Shown: positions 13,805 through 21,067 of the stretch, in pieces
Position numbering within the stretch: the stretch's first letter is position 1
Layout of the letters: every line of letters starts with the position of its first letter
Assembly: GCA_035510695.1 (NCBI GenBank)
Contig: DATKGO010000029.1
Span: 1 to 26,758, forward strand
From: DAIDHK01 sp035510695
GTDB taxonomy: Bacteria; Patescibacteriota; Microgenomatia; Levybacterales; UBA12049
Length of the DNA stretch: 26,758 bases
Reading direction: 5' to 3'
Translations under genes and position numbers: made by a program
The notes under the pieces: model-generated
The model's database searches: none
What the model saw: the letters and a program-made list of their open reading frames with translations, nothing else
What the model was told of the DNA's origin: nothing

Positions 13805-14998
13805 ATGAAAAAGATCCTGTCCTTTATGAAAAATCATAAAAAATTGGCAATTATTGTCGGTATAATTGCGGCTTTTATTATTTTCCTAATTTTTCTTCTA
13901 CAGCCTTCAAGTCAATCATTTGTTTATACGGTTAAACGCGAGAATTTGGTGAATACGCTTTTAATAAACGGAACATTTACTACTGCTTCGCAAGTTCAGG
14001 TAAATTCTCCGGCCGATGGCATCATTTTCAAATTGTATGTAAGTAACGGCGACGAGGTAAAAAAAGGAGACCCTCTTTTCCATGTTGAAAGTACTGCGAC
14101 GGATGAAGAAAAAGCGGCCGCTTACGCAAATTATTTATCTGCGTCATCGGCGGTTGAAACAGACAAAGCTACTCTTTATAGTCTTCAATCAATAATGTTT
14201 GCTGACTGGAAAAATTATACCGATTTGTCAACTAATTCAACCTATGAAAATTCGGATAAAAGTCCGAATACGACCAACCGAGTTTTGCCGGAATTTACTA
14301 CAGCTCAGGATAACTGGCTGGCAGCGGAAGCAAATTATAAAGACCAGCAATCCGTAATTGCCAAAGATCAGGCGGCATTAAATAGCGCGACGCTTTCTTA
14401 TAATGCTACGCAGGATATTACGGTTAATTCTCCGGCTGCCGGTAGCGTCGTTAATTTACAGAAAAAAGTTGGTGATCAAATTCAAAGTGTACAAACTTCC
14501 CTGTCCGCTCAAACTCAATCGGGACAAAGCGCAAATGTTATTCCGCCTGTTTTGGTTGTTTCCGATTTGAGCGATCCGGTTATCACAGCATCTGTGGATC
14601 AGGTAAATATACCCAGAATAAAAATCGGGCAAAAGGCCAACATTGTTTTTGATGCGCTGCCGAATCAAACATTTACGGGTGATGTTCAAAGTCTGGATAC
14701 TGTCGGGACCATAACTCAGGGGACTACCGATTATAATGTTGGGATTGAAGTAAATCATGTATCGTCTCAAATAATGCCGAATATGACTGCTTCTATTACT
14801 TTGGAGACAGCACGTAAAGAAAATATTTTAACTATTCCCAATAATGCGATAATTTCAAAAAACGGGGAAAATTTTGTGCAATTAGCAAATACGAATAAAA
14901 ATAATTTGACGGAAGTTGTACTTGGTTTGCAGGGATTAACCAAAACTGAAGTTGTGAGCGGGTTGGTGACCGGTGATAAAGTAATGATACCGCAATAG
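13805..14998 (+). CDS. Efflux adaptor protein, MacA/HlyD type
   Basis: 397 residues. One membrane segment at about residues 13-32 anchors it; the rest is outside. Two half-lipoyl stretches (VNSPADGIIFKLYVSNGDEV near 66-85, VNSPAAGSVVNLQKK near 207-221) bracket a helical hairpin, followed by a beta-barrel region from about 258 and a C-terminal domain with ENILTIPNNAII. This is the membrane fusion protein fold, which in Gram-positive-like cells works with an ABC transporter without an outer-membrane channel. It starts 2 nt after marR and is followed 1 nt later by the permease, so the operon is clear. Substrate unknown. Confidence 0.9.
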   Translation: MKKILSFMKNHKKLAIIVGIIAAFIIFLIFLLQPSSQSFVYTVKRENLVNTLLINGTFTTASQVQVNSPADGIIFKLYVSNGDEVKKGDPLFHVESTATDEEKAAAYANYLSASSAVETDKATLYSLQSIMFADWKNYTDLSTNSTYENSDKSPNTTNRVLPEFTTAQDNWLAAEANYKDQQSVIAKDQAALNSATLSYNATQDITVNSPAAGSVVNLQKKVGDQIQSVQTSLSAQTQSGQSANVIPPVLVVSDLSDPVITASVDQVNIPRIKIGQKANIVFDALPNQTFTGDVQSLDTVGTITQGTTDYNVGIEVNHVSSQIMPNMTASITLETARKENILTIPNNAIISKNGENFVQLANTNKNNLTEVVLGLQGLTKTEVVSGLVTGDKVMIPQ

Positions 14999-14999
14999 A

Positions 15000-16223
15000 A
15001 TGAATGATTTTAAAACCGCTTTTTTTATCGCATATAAGTCAATTTTAAAAGGCAGCAGATCAATGCTTGGTCTTCTAATTTTCATTTTATTTTTAAGTTT
15101 TTTTAACATGATGTTTATTTCCGGAGTGCTTAACGGTATTTCTTACAGCGAAGTAGAGGCATTAAAAAGTTTTATGAGTTCGGATTTAGTTATTAATCCC
15201 CAAGAGTTACCGGTTCACAAACAATATATTCTTAACCAAAATGAAGTACGGGCTGAAATTGCAAGTATCCCTGGCGTTGTCGCTACCACCCGGCATTATC
15301 TTCTGGCCGGATCGTTAGTTTTTGATAAAGATAAGAACGGGCAGTATAAAAGCGTTTCGGGAACCATCATTGGTTTTGATCCGTCGGATGAAAATAAAGT
15401 TCTTACTTTTAACAAACTTTTAATGGCAGGACAATTTCTCTCAGATACCGATACAGATCAAATTGTTATCAGCGGTGCGCTTGCCGGTGGTTATGGCGAA
15501 GTGGCTCCGAATGATTTGGGTGGAGCAAAAGTCGGCGACAAAATACGAATTACCTACTCAAATGGAATTATGAGAACCTATACCGTAAAAGGAATATATA
15601 ACGACGTTATGGGAATATATGAAACATTTATTTCAGCCAAAGAAGCGGAATCCGTACTTTCAGTCTATAACAGCGCCAATCAAATTTTGGTGAAAACAGA
15701 TGATAATAGCAACACGATCGATAGTTATGAAACGAAAATTAAAGCCATGGAACCAAATCTGAAAGTACAGAATTATAATGACATAATAGCTTCGTTTGCT
15801 TCTTTTTTACAGGCGCTCGATCTGATTTCGTTTGTCGTAGGCGTTATAAGCGTTATTGTTGCCACGATCACAATTTTTGTCTTAATTTATGTCAATGCGC
15901 TTAATAAGAAGCGGCAGATTGGAATTCTTAAAGCAATTGGTATAAAGCAAAGCATCATTATCAATGCCTATATTCTCCAGTCTCTTTTTTATACGTTTTG
16001 TGGAGTGAGTCTTGGAGTAGTTATGGTATTTCTTGTGCTTCAGCCGCTGTTAATCTCTCATCCCATTCCCTTGATACAAGGACTCATGAATTTAATTTTG
16101 ATTTATTCACCGACAGGAATAATTTTAAGTATTCTCAGTTTCATTATTGCAGGATATCTGGCGGGACGTACTCCTGCGTGGCTGGTAGCAAGACAGGATA
16201 TTTTAAAGGCAATTTGGGGATAG
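15000..16223 (+). CDS. ABC exporter permease, MacB/FtsX type
   Basis: 407 residues with the MacB layout: membrane segment 1 at about 22-44, a large extracellular domain (about 50-265), then three segments at about 275-299, 322-348 and 365-388. The coupling region KKRQIGILKAIGIKQS lies between segments 2 and 3, as in the FtsX domain family. It should pair with the adjacent ATPase and the MacA-like adaptor to move a substrate such as a peptide, lipid or drug from the membrane; which one cannot be read. The start overlaps the adaptor region by spacing of 1 nt. Confidence 0.92.
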   Translation: MNDFKTAFFIAYKSILKGSRSMLGLLIFILFLSFFNMMFISGVLNGISYSEVEALKSFMSSDLVINPQELPVHKQYILNQNEVRAEIASIPGVVATTRHYLLAGSLVFDKDKNGQYKSVSGTIIGFDPSDENKVLTFNKLLMAGQFLSDTDTDQIVISGALAGGYGEVAPNDLGGAKVGDKIRITYSNGIMRTYTVKGIYNDVMGIYETFISAKEAESVLSVYNSANQILVKTDDNSNTIDSYETKIKAMEPNLKVQNYNDIIASFASFLQALDLISFVVGVISVIVATITIFVLIYVNALNKKRQIGILKAIGIKQSIIINAYILQSLFYTFCGVSLGVVMVFLVLQPLLISHPIPLIQGLMNLILIYSPTGIILSILSFIIAGYLAGRTPAWLVARQDILKAIWG

Positions 16224-16230
16224 AATTAAT

Positions 16231-16926
16231 ATGATCAAAATACAAAATCTTAAAAAAACATATCCGGGTGAAGTACCGACAACTGCGCTTAGGGGTGTTT
16301 CCTTTGAAGTTGCAAGTGGAGAATTTATCGCGATTATGGGAAGAAGCGGTTCGGGTAAGTCAACGCTTTTGCATCAACTTGGATTAATCGATTCTCCAAC
16401 CGAAGGTAAAATTTATATAGACAATGCCGATGTTACGCTGCTTTCAGATATTGAGAAAACACGATATAGACTGGAATATCTGGGATATGTCTTTCAAGAG
16501 TATGCGCTCATAGTTGAATTTACGGCTTTGGAAAATGTATTTTTTCCGGCAATGGCATTTGGGAAAAATGAAGCAGAATACAAAAAGCGTGCCTTGGAGC
16601 TCTTGACGCTTGTCGGTTTGGGAGAACGCAGCGGTCATTACCCTAACGAGCTTTCAGGAGGGGAACAGCAGCGGGTTGCAATTGCCAGAGCACTTATTAA
16701 TAGCCCCAAAATTCTTTTTGCCGACGAACCCACGGCGAATTTAGATAGTGAATCATCTAAAGTGGTTCTTGATTTATTTCAAAAACTTAACCGGGAACTA
16801 AAACAAACAATTGTGATGGTAACCCATGAACCCGAAGATAAAAAATTTGTCCATAAGGTTGTGTGGATCCGTGACGGATTATTGGAAAAAGAAGAAAAGA
16901 CTCATGGCAATAAAAGTAGATTATAA
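16231..16926 (+). CDS. ABC transporter ATPase, MacB/LolD type
   Basis: 231 residues. Walker A GRSGSGKST (37-45), Q-loop FQE (88-90), signature LSGGEQQR (141-148), Walker B ILFADEPT (161-168) and H-loop VTHE with H199 are all intact. The short single-domain form next to an FtsX-type permease places it in the MacB/LolD group. It is the last gene of the marR operon. Its final Leu-stop codons (TTATAA) are the same six bases used, read backward, by the converging protease gene. Confidence 0.95.
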   Translation: MIKIQNLKKTYPGEVPTTALRGVSFEVASGEFIAIMGRSGSGKSTLLHQLGLIDSPTEGKIYIDNADVTLLSDIEKTRYRLEYLGYVFQEYALIVEFTALENVFFPAMAFGKNEAEYKKRALELLTLVGLGERSGHYPNELSGGEQQRVAIARALINSPKILFADEPTANLDSESSKVVLDLFQKLNRELKQTIVMVTHEPEDKKFVHKVVWIRDGLLEKEEKTHGNKSRL

Positions 16927-17811
16927 ACTAATGATAAAGTCTTTTACTACGTTGATAGGGAGAGCAAAGCCGATATTTTCTCCATTAATTGCAATTGCGG
17001 TGTTCATGGCAATTACCTGTTCGTTGGCATCAACTAACGGTCCACCCGAATTTCCCGGATTTACCGCTGCGCTGGTTTGAATAAGATTATTTAAATTTTC
17101 CGTATCTCCCTGAGAAATATCACCGGCAGTTATTTGTCTGTCTGTTCCGGAAACCACACCGGTGGTCACAGTGTTGCGAAATTCTCCAAGAGCTGTTCCG
17201 ATGGCCACTACAAATTGTCCCACCTGTAGATTTGAAGAATCTCCAAGCGGAGCCGGTTGTAATTGATTGCCTTTATTTTGTGAAGTATCAATTTGTAGTA
17301 TCGCCACGTCATTATTTGGATCTCTAAAAATTCTATTTACTTTATAGGTTTTATTATTGGCAGTTATAACTTGATAGGTCATAGTGTCATCGGAAACTAC
17401 GTGTTTATTGGTTGCGATCAGACCGCCAGAAGAAACTATAAAACCCGAACCGATATTTTGCTGGTCTTGCTGCGATTGGCTGCCGTTATCGTTATTGTTA
17501 GGATTGCCAAAGAAAAACGGTCCCAAATCAAATGGCGATTGCGATTGCCCTCCTGTACCCACTACAGTGACCACAGATTGACCTATTTGTTTGACAGCGT
17601 CAATGGTGGCCGATTCTTCTGTTACAACGCGCACCGGTCCTTTGGTTTGTATTTGAGGTGCTTGCGGCAAGTTAAATTGCAGAGTGTATCTTTCGCTGAG
17701 GGTATAAAGTCCCAGAATTAAAAGAAGAGCGAGGAAAAAAGCGATAATTCTTCGATCGATGTTAATTGATGGACTGGGATAAGGATGCAAAGATATTCCC
17801 GCAGAACTCAT
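16921..17811 (-). CDS. HtrA-like trypsin-fold serine protease without PDZ
   Basis: 296 residues. One membrane segment at about 21-40, a low-complexity N/Q/S-rich stretch near 101-118, then a trypsin-fold domain. The catalytic triad is complete: H137 (NKHVV), D168 (NDVAIL) and S255 (GNSGGP). HtrA proteins degrade or sense misfolded proteins outside the membrane and normally carry one or two PDZ domains after the protease; this one stops at GFALPINVVKDFIISL, exactly where a PDZ would follow. TATACT stands 7 nt before the ATG with no SD. Confidence 0.92.
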   Translation of the reverse strand: MSSAGISLHPYPSPSINIDRRIIAFFLALLLILGLYTLSERYTLQFNLPQAPQIQTKGPVRVVTEESATIDAVKQIGQSVVTVVGTGGQSQSPFDLGPFFFGNPNNNDNGSQSQQDQQNIGSGFIVSSGGLIATNKHVVSDDTMTYQVITANNKTYKVNRIFRDPNNDVAILQIDTSQNKGNQLQPAPLGDSSNLQVGQFVVAIGTALGEFRNTVTTGVVSGTDRQITAGDISQGDTENLNNLIQTSAAVNPGNSGGPLVDANEQVIAMNTAIAINGENIGFALPINVVKDFIISL

Positions 17812-17818
17812 AGCATAA

Positions 17819-17824
17819 AGTATA
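17819..17824 (-). promoter_or_regulatory. -10 box for the HtrA-like gene
   Basis: TATACT on the minus strand, 7 nt before the ATG at 17811. No good -35 is seen at 16-18 bp. Together with the absence of an SD it fits the short-leader pattern of hflX, rpoA and secY. Confidence 0.4.
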
Positions 17825-17884
17825 AAATTTTTAAAAAGGAAGCGGGTAAGATGTGTGCAAGAAACGAATAAGATTAATTTCTAT

Positions 17885-18997
17885 TTACAAAACAGTTAGC
17901 TGTTGCTCGATGGTGGATTTTAATTCTTCAATACCACTATTGTTTTTAACGGAAATACATTGTGGATGAAACGGTGCGAATTGTTTTTGCAAATCCTTTT
18001 CATCAATATTTGCAACATCCATTTTATTAAAAACATAAATTCTGTTTTTATTTTCAATTTTCAGTTCCTGCAAAATCGTTTCCACCACGCCAATTTTTTT
18101 CTCCATATTCGGATCAGATGCATCAATTACGTGGAGTAACACATCGGCGTGAATGGATTCCATCAACGTGGATTTAAAGGCATTAATTAAAGAAAGCGGC
18201 AAATTTTGAATAAAACCGATGGTGTCGGAGAGGAAAATTTCCTGTTTTAACTCCTGCAGATACATTTTCCCAACCGCGCTGTCTAAAGTCGCGAAAAGAA
18301 CATTTTTTGTTAATTTGTGTTTGCCGCAGAGTGTATTGAAAAGTGCGGTTTTTCCCGCGTTTGTATAACCGACAATTGAAATTGTCTGCATGCCGATTTT
18401 TCGCCGTCTTTCCAATTGTTGTTCTCGTTCACTACTTAATTTAGTTAATTTTTCCTGAGTTTTTTTTATTTGATCCCGCCAGTGTCGGCGCATCAGTTCC
18501 GTATTGGTTTCCCCGACTCCAAGTGTTCCAATACCGCCTGCCTGTTGGGATAAAACATAGCCCATGCCGTAAATTCTCGGTCCCATATGACGCATTTGAG
18601 CCAATTCGATTTGTAATTTTGCCTCAGCAGTACTGGCATGCAGAGAAAAGATATGTAAGATTAAATCAACTCTGTCCCAGACTTCAATTTTGGGATTATT
18701 TTTTTGCCAAAGAGTCTTAAAATCAAAAAGCTGAGTAGATTTTAAGACTGAATTCATGACAACGATGTCTATTTTTTCTTTGCTGATGATTTCAGCCGCT
18801 TCTTCTATTTTCCCTTTTCCGATAAACATGCCTTTATCACTTTTATCTCGGTGCTGAATGAGAAACTCGCTAATTTGCCCGCCGTAGGTTCTTACCAGAG
18901 AAGAGAGTTCCTGCATGTCTTGAAAAACAGTTTCATCAGTCATGCCCTGTGGGACGACGCTAATTAGGAGAAATTTTTGTTGTACGAGTGTTTGCAT
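17885..18997 (-). CDS. hflX: Ribosome-associated GTPase HflX
   Basis: 370 residues. N-terminal HflX domain with GKGKIEEAAEII (60-71), the family motif GVGETNTELMRRHW (160-173) and a coiled-coil linker (about 175-200). GTPase domain: G1 GYTNAGKT (210-217), G2-region FATLDS (235-240), G3 DTIGFIQNLP (258-267), G4 NKMD (324-327). HflX splits stalled or stressed ribosomes. Single gene on the minus strand with its own -10 box; the gap upstream holds a heptamer array. Confidence 0.96.
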   Translation of the reverse strand: MQTLVQQKFLLISVVPQGMTDETVFQDMQELSSLVRTYGGQISEFLIQHRDKSDKGMFIGKGKIEEAAEIISKEKIDIVVMNSVLKSTQLFDFKTLWQKNNPKIEVWDRVDLILHIFSLHASTAEAKLQIELAQMRHMGPRIYGMGYVLSQQAGGIGTLGVGETNTELMRRHWRDQIKKTQEKLTKLSSEREQQLERRRKIGMQTISIVGYTNAGKTALFNTLCGKHKLTKNVLFATLDSAVGKMYLQELKQEIFLSDTIGFIQNLPLSLINAFKSTLMESIHADVLLHVIDASDPNMEKKIGVVETILQELKIENKNRIYVFNKMDVANIDEKDLQKQFAPFHPQCISVKNNSGIEELKSTIEQQLTVL

Positions 18998-19003
18998 AGG
19001 GAG

Positions 19004-19012
19004 ATTATAGCA
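19004..19012 (-). promoter_or_regulatory. Extended -10 promoter for hflX, predicted leaderless start
   Basis: On the minus strand the bases read TGCTATAAT, an extended -10 with a perfect hexamer, ending 6 nt before the hflX ATG. A TTGAAA lies 20 bp upstream, rather far for a -35. No SD is present. The expected transcription start falls on the start codon. Confidence 0.6.
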
Positions 19013-19026
19013 CGTACATAAATAAT

Positions 19027-19133
19027 AATTTTCAATTTATAATTCTTAATTTTCAATAAAATCTAAATTTTAAATGTTTAAAAATTAAATAATTGAAAAT
19101 TCATTAAAAATTAGAAATTTAAAATTAAAAATT
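19027..19133. repeat. Heptamer array folding into a hairpin, hflX-rpe gap
   Basis: About fifteen 7-bp words in unbroken phase, beginning AATTTTC, AATTTAT, AATTCTT, AATTTTC and ending TTAAAAA, TTAGAAA, TTTAAAA, TTAAAAA. AATTTTCAAT occurs at 19027-19036 and 19048-19057, and its inverse ATTGAAAATT at 19092-19101, so the array can fold on itself. It fills most of the 155-nt gap between rpe and hflX. Confidence 0.75.
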
Positions 19134-19152
19134 GTCATTAATTTCAGTTGTT

Positions 19153-19815
19153 TTATAACGAGGTTACCGGAGGGAGTTGGAGATTTGCTTCTGCCAATTT
19201 GATCAGATTTTCATAAGTTTTTTTGGGATCTTTGCTTTCAAAAAGAGCAGAAGTGGTTATAAAACGGTTAGCTCCGGCCTTAGCAGAATTCACAAGTGTT
19301 TCTTCATTAATTCCGCCGTCAACCGTCAGCGGAATTAAGGTTTGTTCCCGCAATTTTTTTACTTTTTCCAAACACTCCGGCATAAATTGCTGACCTGATT
19401 GACCGGCATTAACAGTCATGATAAGAATATTATCTATATCGTCAAAATTTATTTTTAAATTATCAAGCGGAGTTTTGGCATCAATTGCCAACCCCACCTC
19501 TCCAACTAGCTGTGTTTGCGCAATAAATTCGTCTATATCAGGCATTTTTTCAATATGTCCAATAAAGCGTTTAAAACCCGCATCGGCCCAGGGTTTTAAA
19601 TATTGCACCGGGTTATCAACCATCATATGCAGTTCAAAGAAAATGTCTTTGGTAAATTGTTTGAAAAATTCCGGATCGGCAAAAGTGGAATTTTGGGCAA
19701 ACTTTCCGTCAATCAGATCAATGTGAATTTCTTTGCTAAAAGAGGAGACAGCCGTAATTTTTTGGCTGATATTGCTTTGTTCCTTTTCTAAAATACCGGG
19801 TAAAAGTATATTCAT
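19153..19815 (-). CDS. rpe: Ribulose-phosphate 3-epimerase family protein
   Basis: 220 residues, TIM-barrel length. Metal ligands of the family can be placed: H31 and D33 (EIHIDLIDGKF), H63 (ELHMMV) and D166 (LTVDGGI); MTVNAGQSGQQFMPECLEKV matches the family MSVNPGFGGQ block. The conserved Ser of the first strand (family PSIL) is Gly here (PGIL). It interconverts ribulose 5-phosphate and xylulose 5-phosphate in the pentose phosphate pathway. It overlaps rpiB by 4 nt, so the two are coupled. With the altered Ser, a related sugar-phosphate substrate is possible. Confidence 0.88.
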   Translation of the reverse strand: MNILLPGILEKEQSNISQKITAVSSFSKEIHIDLIDGKFAQNSTFADPEFFKQFTKDIFFELHMMVDNPVQYLKPWADAGFKRFIGHIEKMPDIDEFIAQTQLVGEVGLAIDAKTPLDNLKINFDDIDNILIMTVNAGQSGQQFMPECLEKVKKLREQTLIPLTVDGGINEETLVNSAKAGANRFITTSALFESKDPKKTYENLIKLAEANLQLPPVTSL

Positions 19816-20270
19816 AAAGGTCTAATTTCTCCAATTTTGGCGATTCTTCGGGAATATTTTCCTTCCATACTAAAAGGTGTTTGTAAAAATATATTAACCA
19901 GAGTTTTGGCTAGGCTAATATCGACAAAATCAGCCGGTAAAGCAAGAAAATTGACATTATCGTCGTGTCTGGTTTTACGTACCTGTTCTTCGTTAAAACC
20001 TAAACAACAGCGGATGAAACGTTTTTTATTGGCGACAATATCTACACCTACACCTGTTCCGCAGACCACGATTCCACGAGCATCATTACCGGCGACAATG
20101 TCAGCCATAACTTTTTCGGATGCAAGCCTCGCAAAATCTACATAATCGTCTTCTTTGTTATATACGAAAGCGCCTACGTTTTCTATTGGCAGTTTATTTT
20201 CTTTCCCCCAGATTAATAATTCTTCAGCCAATTTGAATCCTCGATGATCCGCGCCAATATAAATCTGCAT
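19812..20270 (-). CDS. rpiB: Ribose 5-phosphate isomerase B
   Basis: 152 residues, usual RpiB/LacAB length. GADHRGFKLAEEL at the start gives the D8-H9 pair, CGTGVGVDIVANK holds the active-site C70, and RKTRHDDNVNFLALPA holds the later catalytic His region. RpiB converts ribulose 5-phosphate and ribose 5-phosphate, one step from the reaction of the overlapping rpe gene. Its start lies 1 nt after the stop of the LytR_C gene, so the three genes form one operon. Confidence 0.95.
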   Translation of the reverse strand: MQIYIGADHRGFKLAEELLIWGKENKLPIENVGAFVYNKEDDYVDFARLASEKVMADIVAGNDARGIVVCGTGVGVDIVANKKRFIRCCLGFNEEQVRKTRHDDNVNFLALPADFVDISLAKTLVNIFLQTPFSMEGKYSRRIAKIGEIRPL

Positions 20271-20271
20271 A

Positions 20272-20856
20272 CTACTTACCTACAATTATTATAGCATCAG
20301 TGGTATTGGAGTCTGTCAAGGTCGCGGAAGCACTTCCGATAGAGTAATTTTTAGACAAATCGGTTTTAAGCTGCTTGAGTAGTCCCGGTTCACTCTTTTT
20401 GACTTCAATTACCACATTGCTGTAATCAAACGTAGCGGCATTGCCGGTTCCGTTGACCGTATAGCCGAGAGTTTTTAAACTGGTGGCCATAGTGCCGGCT
20501 GCCCCTACCACTCCACTGCCGTTTAAAACGTTAATTGTTACTGCGGTTTTGGGATTTACGCTTGGAGTTGGCGTAGTTGAAGTTTTTTTAATTGATCCGG
20601 AAGGAGTTGCTGATGGAGTTTGGCTGGGTAGCTGAGTCGGTATTTGAGTAACAGTGGGCATAACTACTAGATGAGATGTTTTTTTCTGGTCTTTAGTTTG
20701 TAAAAAATAATTAGCAGCAAAGCCTATAGCTACGAGTAAAAGCAAGAAAACAATAACAAAGGCGATTAATTGGGGTTTACGCGTCGGTGTTTCGTCGATT
20801 GTAGCTGATCCGCCAAAAAAATTACCTTCGTCTTTCATATAGTAACGCTTATTCAT
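20272..20856 (-). CDS. Membrane-anchored LytR_C-domain protein
   Basis: 194 residues. A cytoplasmic N-terminus, one membrane segment (about 31-51), a Thr/Pro/Ser-rich linker (66-102), then a LytR C-terminal domain (105-194) beginning VTINVLNGSGVVGAAGTMA and including LKTLGYTV and DAIIIVGK. The domain is known from the ends of LytR-CpsA-Psr wall proteins but here stands alone, without the catalytic part. It is probably an envelope protein with the domain outside. It is the first gene of an operon with rpiB and rpe, an odd functional mix. AGGTAG about 5 nt before the ATG is a weak SD. Confidence 0.88.
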   Translation of the reverse strand: MNKRYYMKDEGNFFGGSATIDETPTRKPQLIAFVIVFLLLLVAIGFAANYFLQTKDQKKTSHLVVMPTVTQIPTQLPSQTPSATPSGSIKKTSTTPTPSVNPKTAVTINVLNGSGVVGAAGTMATSLKTLGYTVNGTGNAATFDYSNVVIEVKKSEPGLLKQLKTDLSKNYSIGSASATLTDSNTTDAIIIVGK

Positions 20857-20907
20857 TCTACCTGTTTTCCTACCTGTAGTGTAACATAACTTGTCCAGTT
20901 TGGAAAT

Positions 20908-20993
20908 ATAAAGTTTATCATTATAAAGTTTATCATTATAAAGTTTATCATATAAAGTTTATCATTATAAAGTTTATCATATAAAGTTTATCA
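20908..20993. repeat. Six tandem palindromic units in a divergent region
   Basis: Six exact copies of ATAAAGTTTATCA start at 20908, 20923, 20938, 20952, 20967 and 20981, with TT or T between them (period 15, 15, 14, 15, 14). Each contains ATAAA-G-TTTAT, a palindrome around one base. The array lies between the divergent LytR_C and membrane-protein genes, where an operator array would be expected; the 14-bp period could also be two 7-bp words. Confidence 0.85.
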
Positions 20994-21067
20994 CCGTTAG
21001 ATATAACTGCTCAAATTTGTTATAAATAATATAGATGAGATTTTTAACCTAGTGAGGAGCTGTCTAA

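Noticed and set aside
20908..20993. CRISPR-like array
   Set aside because: The units are 13 bp with only 1-2 bp between them; there are no spacers of distinct sequence and no cas genes.
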